Origin: Neodiprion pinetum
Taxonomy: Eukaryota > Arthropoda > Insecta > Hymenoptera > Diprionidae
Length of the DNA: 64,000 bases
NCBI RefSeq assembly: GCF_021155775.2
Contig: NC_060237.1
Coordinates: 6,619,332-6,683,331, forward strand
Direction: 5' to 3'
Position numbers and translations under genes: made by a program. Of the stretch, positions 39,673-55,000 are shown in pieces (within the stretch, counting starts at the first letter, position 1; each line of letters begins with the position of its first letter). The notes beneath the pieces were generated by a model. It was not told the origin of the DNA, ran no database searches, and saw only the letters and a list, made by a program, of their open reading frames with translations.

Positions 39673-42600
39673 GATTTCAGTAAACGCTAAGAAACAAAAA
39701 GAGGAAGACGGAACTTTCGTCTGATAGTTATATTTGCTGGCGTGACCATAAATAATGCTCGAACATGTTAAGTACCACCGATTAGAACTGGAACGAAAAA
39801 AGATAAAATTACAAAGAATATAATTACAGCAATAAATTTGCGTTCAATTTATTTTTTACCGGTTTTATTACAGAGATTTTCGAATATCCTCAGTGTTCGT
39901 TCAATTTTTTGCCAAGCAATTTTACAGAATGGATATCCGCCTCCCAGTAACGAGTGTAAAAATAATACGAGTAACAAAGCCAGCTTACCATTAAACCCAC
40001 AGACCCTTAACATGCGGTAAGCCACGAGAGTGAAAGTAATATTTATCATGTGAGTAAATGGTAATGTCATTGTTACAACTGGGCCAAGAGTTTAATTATT
40101 ATTTTTGTCATCGTTATACGATGGGATAATTAGTCTCGAGATATTAACCCTGAAGTTTTAATTAAAAGGAACATAAAATTTCACCTTATTTACACGTGCT
40201 CTCAGAATTTTGTCAAACGGTTTTATGACTAGTTGAATACTCGTACCGTGTCTCGGTATTTACAAGGACGTAAATCTTTACGAAAAGTGTGAATTTACAT
40301 TTCCGTTTTCACGTCACGTAGACTTTCTACAAAAAATCTGAAATTAACGAGATATTTTTTTTTTCTAACACAAACGCGCCTACTGCGTCGATTCGAAACT
40401 CGAATAGTCAAACAATGACGTGAGCATACAATAAGGGTACAACCGGCAGACACTTGAACAATGCGAATATAATATGTATTTAAAAAGTATTCTTCAATCT
40501 TCAATCAAAGAACACATAATTTAGTAATCATGATGGACGATCGTTTAGTCAATATTCAAATACGTCCAACAGCCGTACCGTTCGTTTATACCTCTTGTCC
40601 GCCTATTTATATTCAGTCCAAATTAACGACGGTAATCCATCTACTTGTTCGGTATTTTAAAATAATTTTATTCTTTTTTTATCGATCCACCCACACGTCG
40701 CTAAAAATGATCTAAACCCCGTTCAAGGTTTTCTTCTCAGATTATCATTCCATTATGTATCGAAAGAATTCTGCAGGAAAAGTCGAACGTACTAGATTTT
40801 CGCCCGTTACTCTTACTCGCGATTATCAGATAATGTACAAGGAAGGCAGGCATAAGCTGGCATGATCCAGTGCACTAGAGAGGGAATGCCTCGAGATACC
40901 TGCAGAGAGTAAATTGACGCTTTCACCACCTCGCAGACTCGCGCCGATAAGTAATTCCGGTATGGCATTTCGATTTTTCCTCGGTTCAAGGATCGCGTCT
41001 CCGCCCATAACGCATATTTGTATCGGCGGCATGCAGGCGCGTTTCTGTTAAAATCGCGATAACTGCACAACGTCCGATTACCCCCGCCTACGTACTGCAG
41101 AATTATATTATATATACGTAAGAATTATTGCCTCGCTCACGTGAGTTCCGATTAATGCCTGCACGTGACGAGAACATTTATACACATATACATATGCAGT
41201 TATAGCTTGCCCGCGGGATTGCAGCCAAGAACGCAACGTGACTGCAGTTAAGTCGGTTTGTTTAACAGGTGCGCGTGAAACTAGCTGCCTACAAGCTGCA
41301 GGTGAACGGAATGTTCCTTTTTCCCTGATTTGACCTACCAAGCCCTGCAGCTAGAATAGATACTCGAGGTGTATTTATTCCGCAATGCAGTTGCTCAAGA
41401 TCACCAATTTTACAACGTTTATTTGAAATCGCCTTTTTCAACTCGACGTTAGTGAAACATCGTTTGTCGATGAAACCGCCCCTGTAGATCTTTATAAATT
41501 TGAAAAAAACTAAACGCCGCAAGCTTTGCGAAAATGGCATAAATTTAATTGCGAATTTTTTCAGGCTCGTTGATTCCCATCGGAGCATTGAGGCGCTTTG
41601 CGTTACCGCCTTTGCCGTTTATAGTTAGGTAACATTATCGATAACAGTTATGTATTATATACACTCGCTGCAGTAATACGTATATCGAACTTTCCTGTTT
41701 TCTAATCCAATTACACTTACCGTTTGTACACACATGCGAATTATACGGGGAATAAATCTGACACGAAACGCAATTGCATATTATAAATACGTGTTAGAAA
41801 AGTCTTTTCTCAAATGTCTGGAATTAGAAAAAAAAAAAAAAAAACTCGGGCGATGATCGAAGAAAAAAATAAGTCACACTGAATATTTACGCATGCGTAT
41901 AATAAATGAATGTAAGCCGGCAAATCCATCGAAAATTTATTTATATATACGGTTTAAGCTACACACGCGCTATACTTGTGTATAATAAATACACACAAGC
42001 GAGACTCGGAGATTTCACTTTTAATGAGAGAACTCTGCTGCGGCAGCGATCAAGAGAGAGGGGGCATTGATGTCTCCTCTTTTCAGCTGCGGAGCGGAGA
42101 GATTGGGGGACCTACTGAAAAGAGAAAGAGATGCACACTGCAGAGGAGGAAAGTGCCCGGAGTCATCCGCAGCTAGGGTTAACGACAGCGGATATTTGTG
42201 GTCAACAGTCTGCAGCAGCGGAGGCTGACCGTGATCTTGGACATTGGTCAATAATCCTTAAGAATAATATAACGCCTCCGCATTATAGGTGTACGGTCTA
42301 CTATTCGGCCGATGACCGGATCACGTTTACAAGCGTGAACGCGATTTCAGTTCTATTTTTCTTATCTTATAACATAAATTATTCCAGTTTATAGTTACTG
42401 CGAGTGCCGCATGCGATTTAGACGAAGAGAACCGTTCGTCTTATCCCACGCGGTTTTATTTACCGTTTTTTTCACAGCTGAGACGAATGATATTTGAATT
42501 TCTTCAAGTTGCGGCGTTCGAACGATTGAATTGAAAACAAAGACCAATACGATATTATTGTAATATTTTTCAATATCTTCGTTGAGTTTGAACTGCGAAC

Positions 42601-45600
42601 CGCGGGGACTTTGGCTCGTTTAGAAAAACGAGTTTGTTTTTAATTAAAAATCAACGCCCGTGCTTATAGGAATTTGTTCCTCATTCCGACTAAGAGTCAT
42701 ATTGCTGTTGGGTCAAAGTCACCACCATAAATATTGGAGATTGATTTCGCATGTCGTTGAAAACAAGAATCGCAGCATGGAGTTGTTTTTCTGAATCAAA
42801 TTTGTTTGAACTCGTTTCGCCTTATAAGCACGAAATCTACGGACGATCCATTACACGTGTTTATAGGAATTCAACAGAGCATTGAGAACGTTATCCTTCA
42901 CTCTAAGCGGTTGGCGGTTAGAACGATCTTTGCGAAGTAGAAATCTTCAACGTCTCCAATAGCGTATAGAATATCGAGGACATGCGAAACGCGCGATTTC
43001 TCGTTTCCTGAGACCATATCTTCTCACCAGTGAGCATAATGCGGCTGATGGAGTTTTCCTCTTCTCCAAACTTTTATAAAATGATTAAAATTCCTCATTT
43101 TTAATGACCATTTAAAAAGCAGTATTGAGAACATGATAATTTTATAAATTTGTGTATATTGTTTTCTATTATTACAAGCTCAGTCGATTCGTCTTTTTTC
43201 GCTAATAATTCGTAAATAAATTCCACGTGAAATATACTAGAAATATTTCTGTGTGGGTGGAATCTCGGACGTGAGAATGGGACGCATGCACAACAGTGTA
43301 CATGTGCGATTGAATATCCAGGGGTGCTCGAGAGCGTAAGCATGCATATGAATAAGCCTGCAGCAAATTCCGAGGATCAAGTATATTGTACATACCTACC
43401 TATACGCATTGTATGTCATTGTGAACCTCGAGCATGCATACGCCCAGCTTGACAGGGTCATTGAGAACAGGTTCTCCAGCGATTTAGTGCAGTATTAAAG
43501 AGGCTGGACATTAAAATGTGAATTAATTCTCTACTCAAAAGCACCTTGACTTTCTTTGTCTCACTCAGAAGCTGAAAACCAACAGAGAATTCAAACAGCT
43601 CGCGCAAATGGATTCTGGAATTCAAATTTTTGTTCAAATTCGGGCAAAACCGATTAAGCACCTCGCTCGTTATTCAACAAACCGGTCGCAATGGTGATTG
43701 ATCTAGGATATCCGCAAGTTGGCTCTCGTAACGCAGCAGTTGCACCAGCCTCCGCGGAGGATACGGATTAAAAAAGTTTTCGCATTATAGGTTTGAAAAT
43801 ACGGCCATCCTGCATCGCTCCGTAAATAAGTAACTACAGGTGGCTGCGTTCCGAAATTAGCTTCCAGTACTGCCAACAATCTTTTATCTCTTTTACTCAC
43901 AAGCTGTCGAGTTTGTGATTAGCTCTTTCTCTGTCATATAGGGACTCTTAGCACTGCCAGTGACTTTTCGGAACGCACCCTATGATCGTTGCTTGGAGCC
44001 CTCGGCGCGGTTTCAGGGGGTTCCCCCACGCGCATACTTGCACCTATGAGCATACTGACATGCATGAAACATTTCACAACGGCATAAGACGGCGCGCGCA
44101 CGATCTCACGCGCGATTTTCAATCTAGTTCAACGGCTCCGCTGCGAGCCGAGGACAACTACTGTACCGCAAACCAAACTGTAACGCATATACAATCAATT
44201 TACAGTTTCAAAATCCTACACATTGAATGTACACACATGATGAGTATACGCCTTCATTCAACAGCGTCAATTAATATTCTCGGCTTGGATCAACCGTCCC
44301 AAACGGTGTAATTAGGAAATTTGAATTCGGAATCGCTGACGGTTAACTTCGAAATTTCTTTATTTTTTTTTTCAAATATGGAACGCGGGTAGAAAGTGAA
44401 ACTAATCGTCCTAACAGGATAAACTGAATAATACGTTACACTAATGGTTTGATTCATTCCTGCACGCCAGATGTCAATGCAATTTTCTTCACCTACATCC
44501 CACGTCCGCGGTAAAAGGCCTGTTCTTCGATAAATAATGATACATTGTGATAAAAGTTCTACAAGCCGAAGATCGCGCGGGAATCAAAGAGCTCGATCGT
44601 CTGTCCCACGGTTGAAAAAAATCGCAATGTCTTACGGTGACGCGAAGGGCATTACTATTGCCATTATTCCCGTTGTCTTTGACGCTGTTGTTATTATTAT
44701 AAATAAAGATGAGGCCATGGCTGTACGTCGAATACCATCCAATATAGATAATAAATCCACCACTCCCATCATGCCCGAGACAAAGCGCCGAACAATTTCT
44801 TCCCCGCGGAGGCACACTGCATACAAACACCTAGATATACATGCATACGGACAGCGATTACCGGAGCCTTGACACCCTAGCTGTCCGTTGTAGCGTAGGC
44901 ATGTACAATATACAAGCTTACCGCTGTCATTATCCTACGTAGCACAGTAATTGTCGGTGGGCCGAGCATGAAACGGCGTTGGGTTGCAAAGAGCGCTCCA
45001 AAAAAATGTCGGTAATTTTTTTTTATTCTCTCTTTATCGTCATGTTATAGCTACGGACGAAATGTGATAGGTGCAAAACATTTTATTATACAGGGTACGT
45101 CGCAATTTTCGTCAATTTATTGTACAATGCATAACATTGTGATCCTCGACCTCGAGGCAAAAAGATCAGGTTCATCTTTTTCACTCTGTGTCTTGTTTAC
45201 TGGATCGCTGTGCAGTAACTTTACAGCTCAGTAAGTACACCGAGACTCTTTGCGGCCGCGGAGACGAGAAAACCGCGCGATGCTCGTCGTTCCATATTCA
45301 AATTCAATGACCTGATTAGTTTCTTCGTTTTTTTCCGTTGAAGTTTTTTCTTACCGACGACCAACGGGTTGGAACAATTCAATTCGATAGAGATGACTGC
45401 GATTTTTAATCTAGTATTCGATGGAGTGGGTGCAGTGTAATTCGATTACGCCGTGCTGAATATGAAGAGAAATCATCCGGCTGCTGGCAACAGCCGAGGA
45501 ATATCAGATATTTTGCCTATAAAGTGTTTCTACCGCAGTGATGTTGGTAGTAAAAATCAGGGAGAACTAGGATATTCATTAAACGGTGACATCAATACTT

Positions 45601-48600
45601 TTGTCCTTCGAAAAGTCAGTGCAGACAGAAACCTGTAATTCCTTCTTCAAAAAAATTTATCTAGCAGGGTTTTTATTTAGTCATTAAACGCATTATGATC
45701 CGCATAACGCGTGTATACCCATTTTAAACTTTAATTCCAAGATACGGGAATTCTCAGGTTGCGTGCTAGAGCGATCTGAAGAGATGTTAAATATCCTATG
45801 AATAAAAATAGTCATTTACACTTTGTGCCTAAAAATTTATGTACCCAATTGCCTTGTGCATTGTTCTCAAACAAACTTTGCCTTCGCGTCCGATCACCGA
45901 TATACCATTCGCATTATTTATATTACTGCGATGCAGTTACTTCTTTGCTCTCTGTGACAGCTGCATGGTTAAGGGAAAACTGGAGCTGCTCACATCGCAC
46001 CTATCCGAGCACAACTCGCAATATATTATTAGAAAACAGATTACAACCGTCTGTTGCAATACCGTGAGAAAACACAACGGTGAAAGGTAAACCGCGCGTG
46101 CTTTGAACTCACGTATTACAACCGTGTTAAAACGTACGTCTGCAGCAGTTCTTTGATTGAATTTCGTCCGATCATTGTTTGCCTCGGAGATCCAAGACGG
46201 ATCTTTCGAGGAATATATTGATACACACACACACAAGCAGTTATCGTAGGTTAGACAGTTGGAGGGGGAAAAAAAACTTGCGCTAATTTGAACTTTGTTT
46301 AAAAATCTCTCCCGAAAATTACTCTATTTATTAAACCACACACGTTCAATCAGAAAACAATGTTAATTCAGTAACGAACGTCCTGCTGTAAGAAAAAATT
46401 TATTTTATAATCAAACTAATCACCGCTTAAGTGTCGAAAGTTTGTGTTTAGCAGGTGAACTGGCGATCCTATCGAGTATAATGTAATTTAAAGAGTGACA
46501 CCTGGTATGTTCAATCACCGAATGAATTTTCTGAGGGATCATGAGGGCCTAAGTATAATTCCGTAGTCCCTTGCTTGCGAGAGCGTTCAGAACGAGTTGG
46601 CGACATCTGGCGGCAATTCAGGAATTTGAGAGAAACACCTGTTTGCCTCGTATCAAAGAAAAAATACAACGAAAACTGAACTTTTAAAGCGTTTGGCGCA
46701 GACGAGAAACATATCGACGCATTAAAGTATAAATTAGTTAGGTATTTGTAGTAAAAAGTATAGTAGTAAAGTATAGTAGTAAAAAAAAAAACAAATAAAA
46801 TAAAAAATGATGAAAAAAATTGACGTTCACAAAAATCTATTCCCATAATGGCATCGATTTATTATACAAATTATCACCAATTACGTATAAATTTATTATT
46901 TACACGAGGTTATCGAAAGTAATGTACATTGTATGTTTCTTATAACATAGGTATTCTGTTACTATCCGTGACTCTGATAGTCGCGAGGATGATGCAGGTT
47001 CTTAACCACGTGTATAAAATTGTACGGTTAATAGTTCTTGAAGTGTATAAATATCTACAGACCTTATAGTGTAGCCTCGAGAATTTTCGAGCCTCATAAA
47101 ACTTTTCAACAAATATTAGTATATTAATACCAAGTAACACACGATCATATTCGGGAGTAAGAATGACCGCATGCCTATTGCTGACTCGTTTAGTGCTGAT
47201 CCTTGAAGATGGTTTTAGGAAGGCGTATATAGTTTGTGGTATAAAAACATACGCGTAAAAAATTAGAAAACCTACCTAAGCTAAGCTGTTCCTGGCATAT
47301 TTATATCTCGCGGTAGTTTATTTACCGTAGCGAATTTTCGTATGAATTTACACCTTAAAAACGAATATTTCACAGGTGAACCACGGTGATAAAATCGCCA
47401 CCAGATGAAACGGATCTCGATTTGAAACGGTTAAGAAACGCCTTCGCAGCCATCGTCCCGATAAACATCCGATCTTAACATAATCGAGCACGATTTCACT
47501 GCACTCCGGCTACGTTACAGCTGCATCTATTAAACGAAACATAGCACCGTGGGATAGCTTGCAATTAAAATACTGCAATAATAGCGATTCTTCTTTTATT
47601 CTTATTCCATCCTTTTTTCTTTATGTAACATCTTACGCCTAACTGTGCTTACGCAATTTGCTAATTGAATACTCGCCTCGCTCATGACTACCGTGCGTAC
47701 GTATAAGTACCTTGTATATTATATACCTATAAGCGTAATTTATTTAATTCCCAAGGATTTGGTACTTTGCGTTGTCATTTTTCCCCCTTATTGACCATTG
47801 TCTTGCCTTAGGATCGATCGGCGCGGATATTTTTTCAAGACTAAACGGTTGAAACATACGAACATTAGGTATGCCTGTGTACAAATACACATACTCACAC
47901 ACGCGCACACATAATCTTTTATGAATTCTTGAGGGAGATAAAACGTTAAGTCACCCGATGATCTCACGGTGGCCTCCTTGTAATATTGTTTGTATTAATA
48001 AATTTAAAATCGTTGCGTATAATAAACCTGCAGCGTACGATTGTCGATATTTATATATGCAAACGCACAGGCTAACGTAAATTATACGCGAACAAAAGTT
48101 TTACGATTTTTTCATTTAATTTCATTTTTACATCTCTGTTTTACTCACAGGAAATTCTATACGGAATTATATCTTCTTAAAATTTATCCAACATTATCAC
48201 AGATTCCAATTAATTGATTTTTTATTTTTTTTCCTCATATCTTTCAATTCCAATTGATAAATCTTTTCATACTGGTCGATTATTTCGGTCGTTAAATTGC
48301 CTCAGAATTTTGCTCGGCGACCTCGAAATTTTACATAATAATCCAAAACACGGTGGGAATTTATCGTAAATTATCTACTTCCTCTGATTTATTTTATTCA
48401 TTGCGGGATTATGCCAACGCCCATGCGGATCTTCCACTCGGGATTAAAAAAGCAGTTCAAAGGCTGTTTTCCAGTTGGCTCGGCTCTAATTTATCGCACA
48501 AATTAGATCCCCTACCGGTTTTTTCGGAAATATATTTTATGCCGCACGGATTCCATCGAGCAATTAAATAATCCTTCGTGATCACGCAACGTCCTTCTTT

Positions 48601-48646
48601 AACTCGCTTCAATTTAATGCACGCATAAACTATAATAATTGCCTGC

Positions 48647-48677
<31 letters not shown>

Positions 48678-51600
48678 ATAAACTAACTGCACAATGTCCA
48701 TTTACCGATTTGCCTGCGGGTAAGGTGGAGTCGACGACAAGCAAATGCAAGCCCCCCGATAATTTATACAAGAGAACCACGAATTTGTAGCCACTTATAC
48801 AATAGAAATATTCGCACGTGTGTTATTTATTTATATATTTTTTTCTTCGCCCGTACACGTATGATAATGTGCAAAAATCGAGTCAGCAGAGGGGACGAAT
48901 TTTTTTTTTCTGCACGCGTAAAAAAACAATCACCCGGAAACGATATAGAATCGCGAATCTTTTTTCATTGGCACATGTATTATTCCTTCGTCGCATGTGC
49001 GATTAGAAAAAGATTTCTTATGGCTTCCCTTTGTAAACGGCATACTAGAATTACACGATTGACTCGACTATATAGGTGTGTAATTCCCAAATGACAATGC
49101 GATGAAAAAAAAAGATTAAAAACAGATTAAAAAAAAATATATCGACGTGGGCTGACACAATACAAATGAGCAGCTACAATACAGGCCATCGATTCGCCTC
49201 GAAAAATCTCTCGTTGAATATCTTATGAGATTCGTCGATCAGAGGCTTATGCAGCAAGCATCAGCCATGTGTCTCGATCGATACGATTTCGTAATAAATT
49301 ATTTATCCGGTGTTGTGCAGCTTCGTGCAGCTTTTATCGAGGTCTGAGCTTGCGGTCTCACCTCGGAACGTTGAGAGGCGTGCTTCTTGTCAAATTTTTT
49401 TCAATGCAATATATACTTACCACGTAAATCGTCGCGCCTCCTCGCCGAGTGACATTCTTCGGGGCAGCATTCTGGGATCTTCGGGGTCACGGCCCGTGAA
49501 ATTCGTCCTTGAAGCTCATCGATGAATTCCGAACGGCTATCGAGTCGAAAAGGTTCCCTCGAATCCGGCCCGCGGTGTAATTATTCATGAGATAAAAGGA
49601 AAAGGGAGAAGTGGCAGCAGTTGGGGAAAAACTGTAGAATTAGAATTCTCGTTTGCATTGTATTCTCTTTCTTCACATTTATACCTTTCGAACAACGAAT
49701 TGCCAAACCAGTTGCTTATTGGACCGAATAAGTTTAAATAGGTTTTTGTCATTCAACGTCGCGCGCGCGACATTAAATTTCGTTAACACTTTTACTTATA
49801 CCTATACATACATATTATGTGTGTCACTGTAAAAATGTAATTGTCACCGCGCGGTTTAACCGCAGAGAAAATTCACTCGGTTTCAAACTTTTTTCACATC
49901 TATTTCTTTATAACCCTTGTTTAATCAGGTATTGTATACTAGTTAATTATACGTCTGGTTAGTAATTGCGGTCGGACGAAAATTGCGTTGAATGATACAG
50001 TTGAAACCGACGTTGCGTCTCAAGACTATGATATTGGCTCTACGATATGAGCCAAAAATTCCGTATTTATTTTTCTTCATTCACCAGACTGGCTGCCTAA
50101 TTGTCTGATTCAACTTGTGCATCATCAGCCTCACTCAGCCGTGTAGGTAATGAATAATAAATCAAGCATCGCCATCCTTGAGGCCGGTTAATTTTTCATT
50201 TTCTTTCATCTTCCGACGCGTCTTGATTATATTTAGCGATATTCATACTCGGCAGTTGCAGGTACAGGTATAATGTAATATTCAAGCCCTATTCTGTCCG
50301 TGACACAGAAAACCGAGACGCACGGTGCCTAAAATTGATCGAAATCGAAATTGGGGTGAAAATTATACATTTTCCATCACGCGATACGTCTAACGTTAAT
50401 TGTGTATGAATAACATTACGCACATGCAAGGCATATTTACAAGTACAAGTATGTATAGATCGAGGGTATATGCGTGGATTTTGCAATGGGTTTCGTACAT
50501 TATACACACGCTCAAAGGCATTCACTTCACGTTCGCGGAGCTTTAGAATTCCTATTCGTTCGTTCTCTCTGTACCGCATGTAACTTACATACTTATTATA
50601 GGTATTGGTACACGTTTTCAGCCATCGAAAGGCGGCTGGACGTCGGTTCTTCAAAGAAGCGCTTCTATGACTTAATTCTTGGGCATAGCTTACAGTCAAC
50701 AGACTTCGAACGTATGTACCCTAAAAGACGATAAAAAATTACTCATTCCTCGCTCGTGCCTTGCCTCGGTTTTTCGGAGCATTACACCTCTCGCTTCTTA
50801 CGATTGTCCTGTTTCTAGGTATGTATAGACATATCGATAGCGTGCCTTACGTAATTTACGTCAACAACCGTTTGATCCGAAAATAGAAAAGCGAAATACT
50901 TACGTATATTTTAAACATAAAAATCGCGGTATCAGGTGGATGGTCAGAAAATATATTCACACACTAATTTTTTAAAAATTTTTATCAATTATTTGCTTTT
51001 CTACGGCCACCTTGAAAACACATCGCGGGACACCTTACGTTTTATATTTATTTTTCAGCATTTCACTTTCATACGTCTTTTCCTCGTCTTCATTTTCGTT
51101 CAAATTATTACGTATGCCGCTGTATGCATGTATACATATCGTAATGCTGAACCGCGACTAAGAAATTAAACTTAAGGTAACGCGAACTCTTGTAGCAAGA
51201 TGTTTATAATTGAAATTGAATTGACCTGGCTAAATCACGCCTATAACTGCGGTGAATAGAATTCTTTATTTGCCGTCTTACGAAATATATAATATACTAG
51301 ACACAACCGGGCATTATGTAGGTACGCATTTAACCGCTGCAACGCGGAGAAAGGCTTGATGGTTATAATATTCGAATGAACAAAGATAAAGATTGTACAC
51401 TGATTTATATTACTCCACCTCCTTGATAGATGCGGTAAGAATTCACGCGTTAGATTACTTTCATATTTTATCTTCGCGTATGTGAGTGGATTTTGGATAT
51501 GTCAACGATTACTGCAAACGTGTAAATTTCCTCTTGTTTCTTTTTTTTTTTTTTTCAAGTTTCGATACAACCGCACGTTAATTACGTTAACACTGCGATT

Positions 51601-51996
51601 ATCTTCCGTGTCATTCTTTTAAATCCGTACCGATTTACATCTTGGACCTTGACGCATTATCGAAGGGTTAAAGCCGCGCATAAAAATTTTATAAAAAGAA
51701 ACGGCAAAAAAATACCGAAAGAATGAAAAGTCCCATCAAAAAAGTCGGAGCTACTTGACGCGGAAATAATTTGCGAGTCCGGAATTCGTCAGTGAATTCT
51801 ATAATTCATGTCGAAGTTCGTTGTAGAGAAAGTTTCTATATATATATGTACCTGTTCGTGATACGAAGGCTTGAAAATTTTATTTTCATTCCCGAATCAA
51901 CGGACGCAACGTTACATGCGGCACGGCTGATATAATAAATATTTCTACCAATATGCTTGTTGCTTTCAGTTGGCTAAATTCGGGCATTTGCGTGCG
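39673..51996. other. 12-kb region without recognisable genes
   Basis: No conserved coding sequence on either strand. It contains T and A homopolymers, short AC and AT runs, and many chance ORFs of 60-110 codons. An acceptor-like TTGCTTTCAG at 51960-51969 suggests that the coding gene starting at 52011 has one or more upstream untranslated exons. Part of this region may therefore be its first intron and carry its enhancers. Confidence 0.45.
48646..48674. repeat. (AT)n microsatellite
   Basis: An uninterrupted AT dinucleotide run of about 28 bases in non-coding DNA. Confidence 0.9.
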
Positions 51997-52011
51997 ATGA
52001 CATCCGATTGA
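51997..52011 (+). promoter_or_regulatory. Short upstream ORF overlapping the main start
   Basis: ATG ACA TCC GAT TGA: a four-codon upstream ORF whose last base (52011) is the A of the main ATG (TGATG overlap). Such an arrangement can lower or condition translation by reinitiation; the effect here is inference. Confidence 0.5.
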
Positions 52012-55000
52012 TGAGCGCCATGGCTTCGAGATACGCTGTCTTGATCGCATTCCTCGTTTGCGGTGAGTAAATATATGGGTATATAAATAAATGTATGTGT
52101 ATATATTACACGTAACGCACACATCCGAACACATCAATTTTTATTAACTATTTATTGCCAGGCGGGAATTGGTCTCGTGCGTATACCGCGTATCGTGGCG
52201 TGGGATTATTTCACTCTTCGCGATAAATTCTAAAAAAACGCTTCAGGCTGTTGCGATAGGTAAAGCCGTAAAATTGACATTGCCGAAGCCTCTTATTGCG
52301 AACCTTGACCATCGGAAGCAACAGTAACTGCAGTATTGGCCATGCTAATTCCATACGTTAAAAGAAGCATACTAATTTATTATATTCGTATTTTTTTTCA
52401 TTTTTGTATCTCAACGTATTCAAGATCACGTTCAATTTAACGGTTTCTCTCCGTCGCTGTTGCGGTGACGACCCGCGTTCCGAATCGAGGAATCAAAAAA
52501 ATAAGACCGGTGCTAAATTGCGAACGTGATCTCAAAACGCTTTGGTCATTTTTCCTGATTATATAGAGCCTGCACTTGATGTTGCCAAATCCTGACACTT
52601 TCCCCACATGCTGGATAGAGATACCCTCAATAATAATTGTCTATCGCAAGGCCAGCCTGGCGAACGTTTCATTCGATTACTGTCAAGGTGTTACTAAATT
52701 ATGTGTGTATCGGTTCGATACGTAACGTGCTCCAATTTCAATCAACTCGATAATTTATAATCCGATATATTTAACTTCCGTTTTAATTATAAAATCTTGC
52801 CGCGGGAGGATATTACCAATAGGGTTGCAGCGGATTTTGAAAAAAGAAAAAAAAAAAAAGAAATAATCAGCACTGACTCTATACCTGCATGTCAACGGAT
52901 AGACGATATTAGTTTTTCGCATAATTATATTGTTTGTTATAACTGTCTAGTTTTTCTCTTTGCAATAATAATGCAGCGTCCTTGCCTTGCAGCAACACCA
53001 TAATATGTATAATGGATATGCCTATATGTTGGAAAGTCGCTTGTAGCTGTGGGAAAGACAAGCCATTTAACAATAATTATTGTACCAAGATTACGAAGCA
53101 TGTGCGTGTATATATATATATATATATATATATAGGTATATGTAGGTACAGCTACGTTATACAGAGTATGAATCCAATCGTGAGAAGATTAACTTGATCC
53201 CAGGAGCAGGTATTAAGTGAAAATGATGATGACGATGATTGTGGATAATACCTTGTGCCGAGAAAGAAAGTGAAGAATATCGACTTTCCTCGTTTATCCG
53301 CATTACCGATTCATCGACTTCACCTCGTTGTCTTCTCGTTTTCCAGTTGCTCAAACCTTGGCTCAAATTTATACCGGAAATTCGCCAGTGGCTGCGACGC
53401 AAGTACCAGCAGCATCACCAAAAAATGAATTGCTCACGCAGACTGTTTACGGATTTCTCGACTTCACGACGACCATTGGAAACACAGTGATGGTTTTCAG
53501 TCCCAACAGTGCTCCTCCTGGTGAGTAAAAATAACGCATTTTCTCGTTTTAAGTACAGCAATAAAAACTTCCCTGAATGGGATAACTCTACGATCTTTGC
53601 TGCAAACGTATAATTTATCTCGTAGAATTGAAACTCTGCTGGCTCGTCTGCCTCTCGATTTTTGCACATACGTTCAATTTCAAGGACTCAAAAATCCTTT
53701 CTTCGTAAATACCTGCATCGAGATGCTCTCGAGGTGTTCGAGCGAAACGTTTCGCGAGTTTATTTTCCAAGCATATATATAACTCGCAGCTGTCGAGTCA
53801 CTCGTTGAGAATGTTCATCTCCCTTTTTTTCATTATTTTTTTTCGTTTCATCTCGGTTGCTTTGTTCGCTGCATTGCCGCTGCGCGGGAAATTAAACGTC
53901 GTAAGATAATATCTTGGAAAAACATTAAGCATCGCGTGCATTGCGGTGAAAATAAAATTACTATTTCAATTCTGTAATGATTTAGGAAATAGATTACGCA
54001 ATAGAACGGGAAATCGACGAAGGAAGCGACGACGGCTAAACAGTATGAAACAGATACACGTAGGCGGTAGTTTTTGCCTCTATTATATCCTGCTTGCTTC
54101 ATTCATATTCTCCGCACAACTTGTGTGTTGGATACACGATCAGAAGTTTAAAAGTAACGCAGCAATACCAATTCTCCGTTATACGATGTAGCGGTTGTTT
54201 TCGGGCTGACCGACGCGACGGAATAAAACGCGACTGTAAATTTGCAAAGAATATCAGATCCGCAATTCTTCCAATTTACACGAAACTCTGTCTTCGATAA
54301 TTCTTTATATATATATATAAGTAGAAAGAAGTACGAGTCGTGAGTTTAACTGATCGCATAAGATTCTCGTAATAAATAACGCGAGTTTGCCGGCTCGGGT
54401 TGCTGTCGTAATAAGTACTTTTTACAATTAAATATAGAAAAGTACAGAGCCTTATAGAAACGGTATTGCGGATTGTGAGCTGGCAGGTTTTTTTTCCACC
54501 CATTCGCGCTGCGGGGTGAAAAACTTGTTTCATACCGATCAGTATAATCACGTGTGGTTTGAAAATGAGAAATGCGCTAACGCGCGCCTTCTTTCAGAGG
54601 GAAACAAGCCAGAGAAAACTGTCGTCAAGTCGCAAGCGCAACCGATTCAAACAAAGCCGGCGGAAAGTTCGAAAAAAGTACCCGACATCCAGCCCAGCAA
54701 AACTCACAAGAGCGAATCGCGTGAAGAGACGAAAAAACAAGAGGTTAAGGAAACCAAGATCGTCGTAAACTCGGTTATCAAACAGAAGGTCGTGAAGAAT
54801 TCCGAAGACAACCTGGTGCCGGCGAAACGTGAGGTGAATATATAAATTATGGTATTTTAAACATGTATGACGCATTTCTTTTCTCTTTATTACGCTCAGC
54901 AGATTTTAAAGCTATAGACGCGATTCATTTCGATTGCGGTAAAAACCAACCGCGTTACTCGAAAATTTTTACTCGTCGTTCCGTCATGCCATCCTCGACA

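Noticed and set aside
44489..44872. Overlapping ORFs of about 110 codons on both strands
   Set aside because: All are unrecognised, with no consistent splice signals. The local GC rise makes longer chance ORFs likely.
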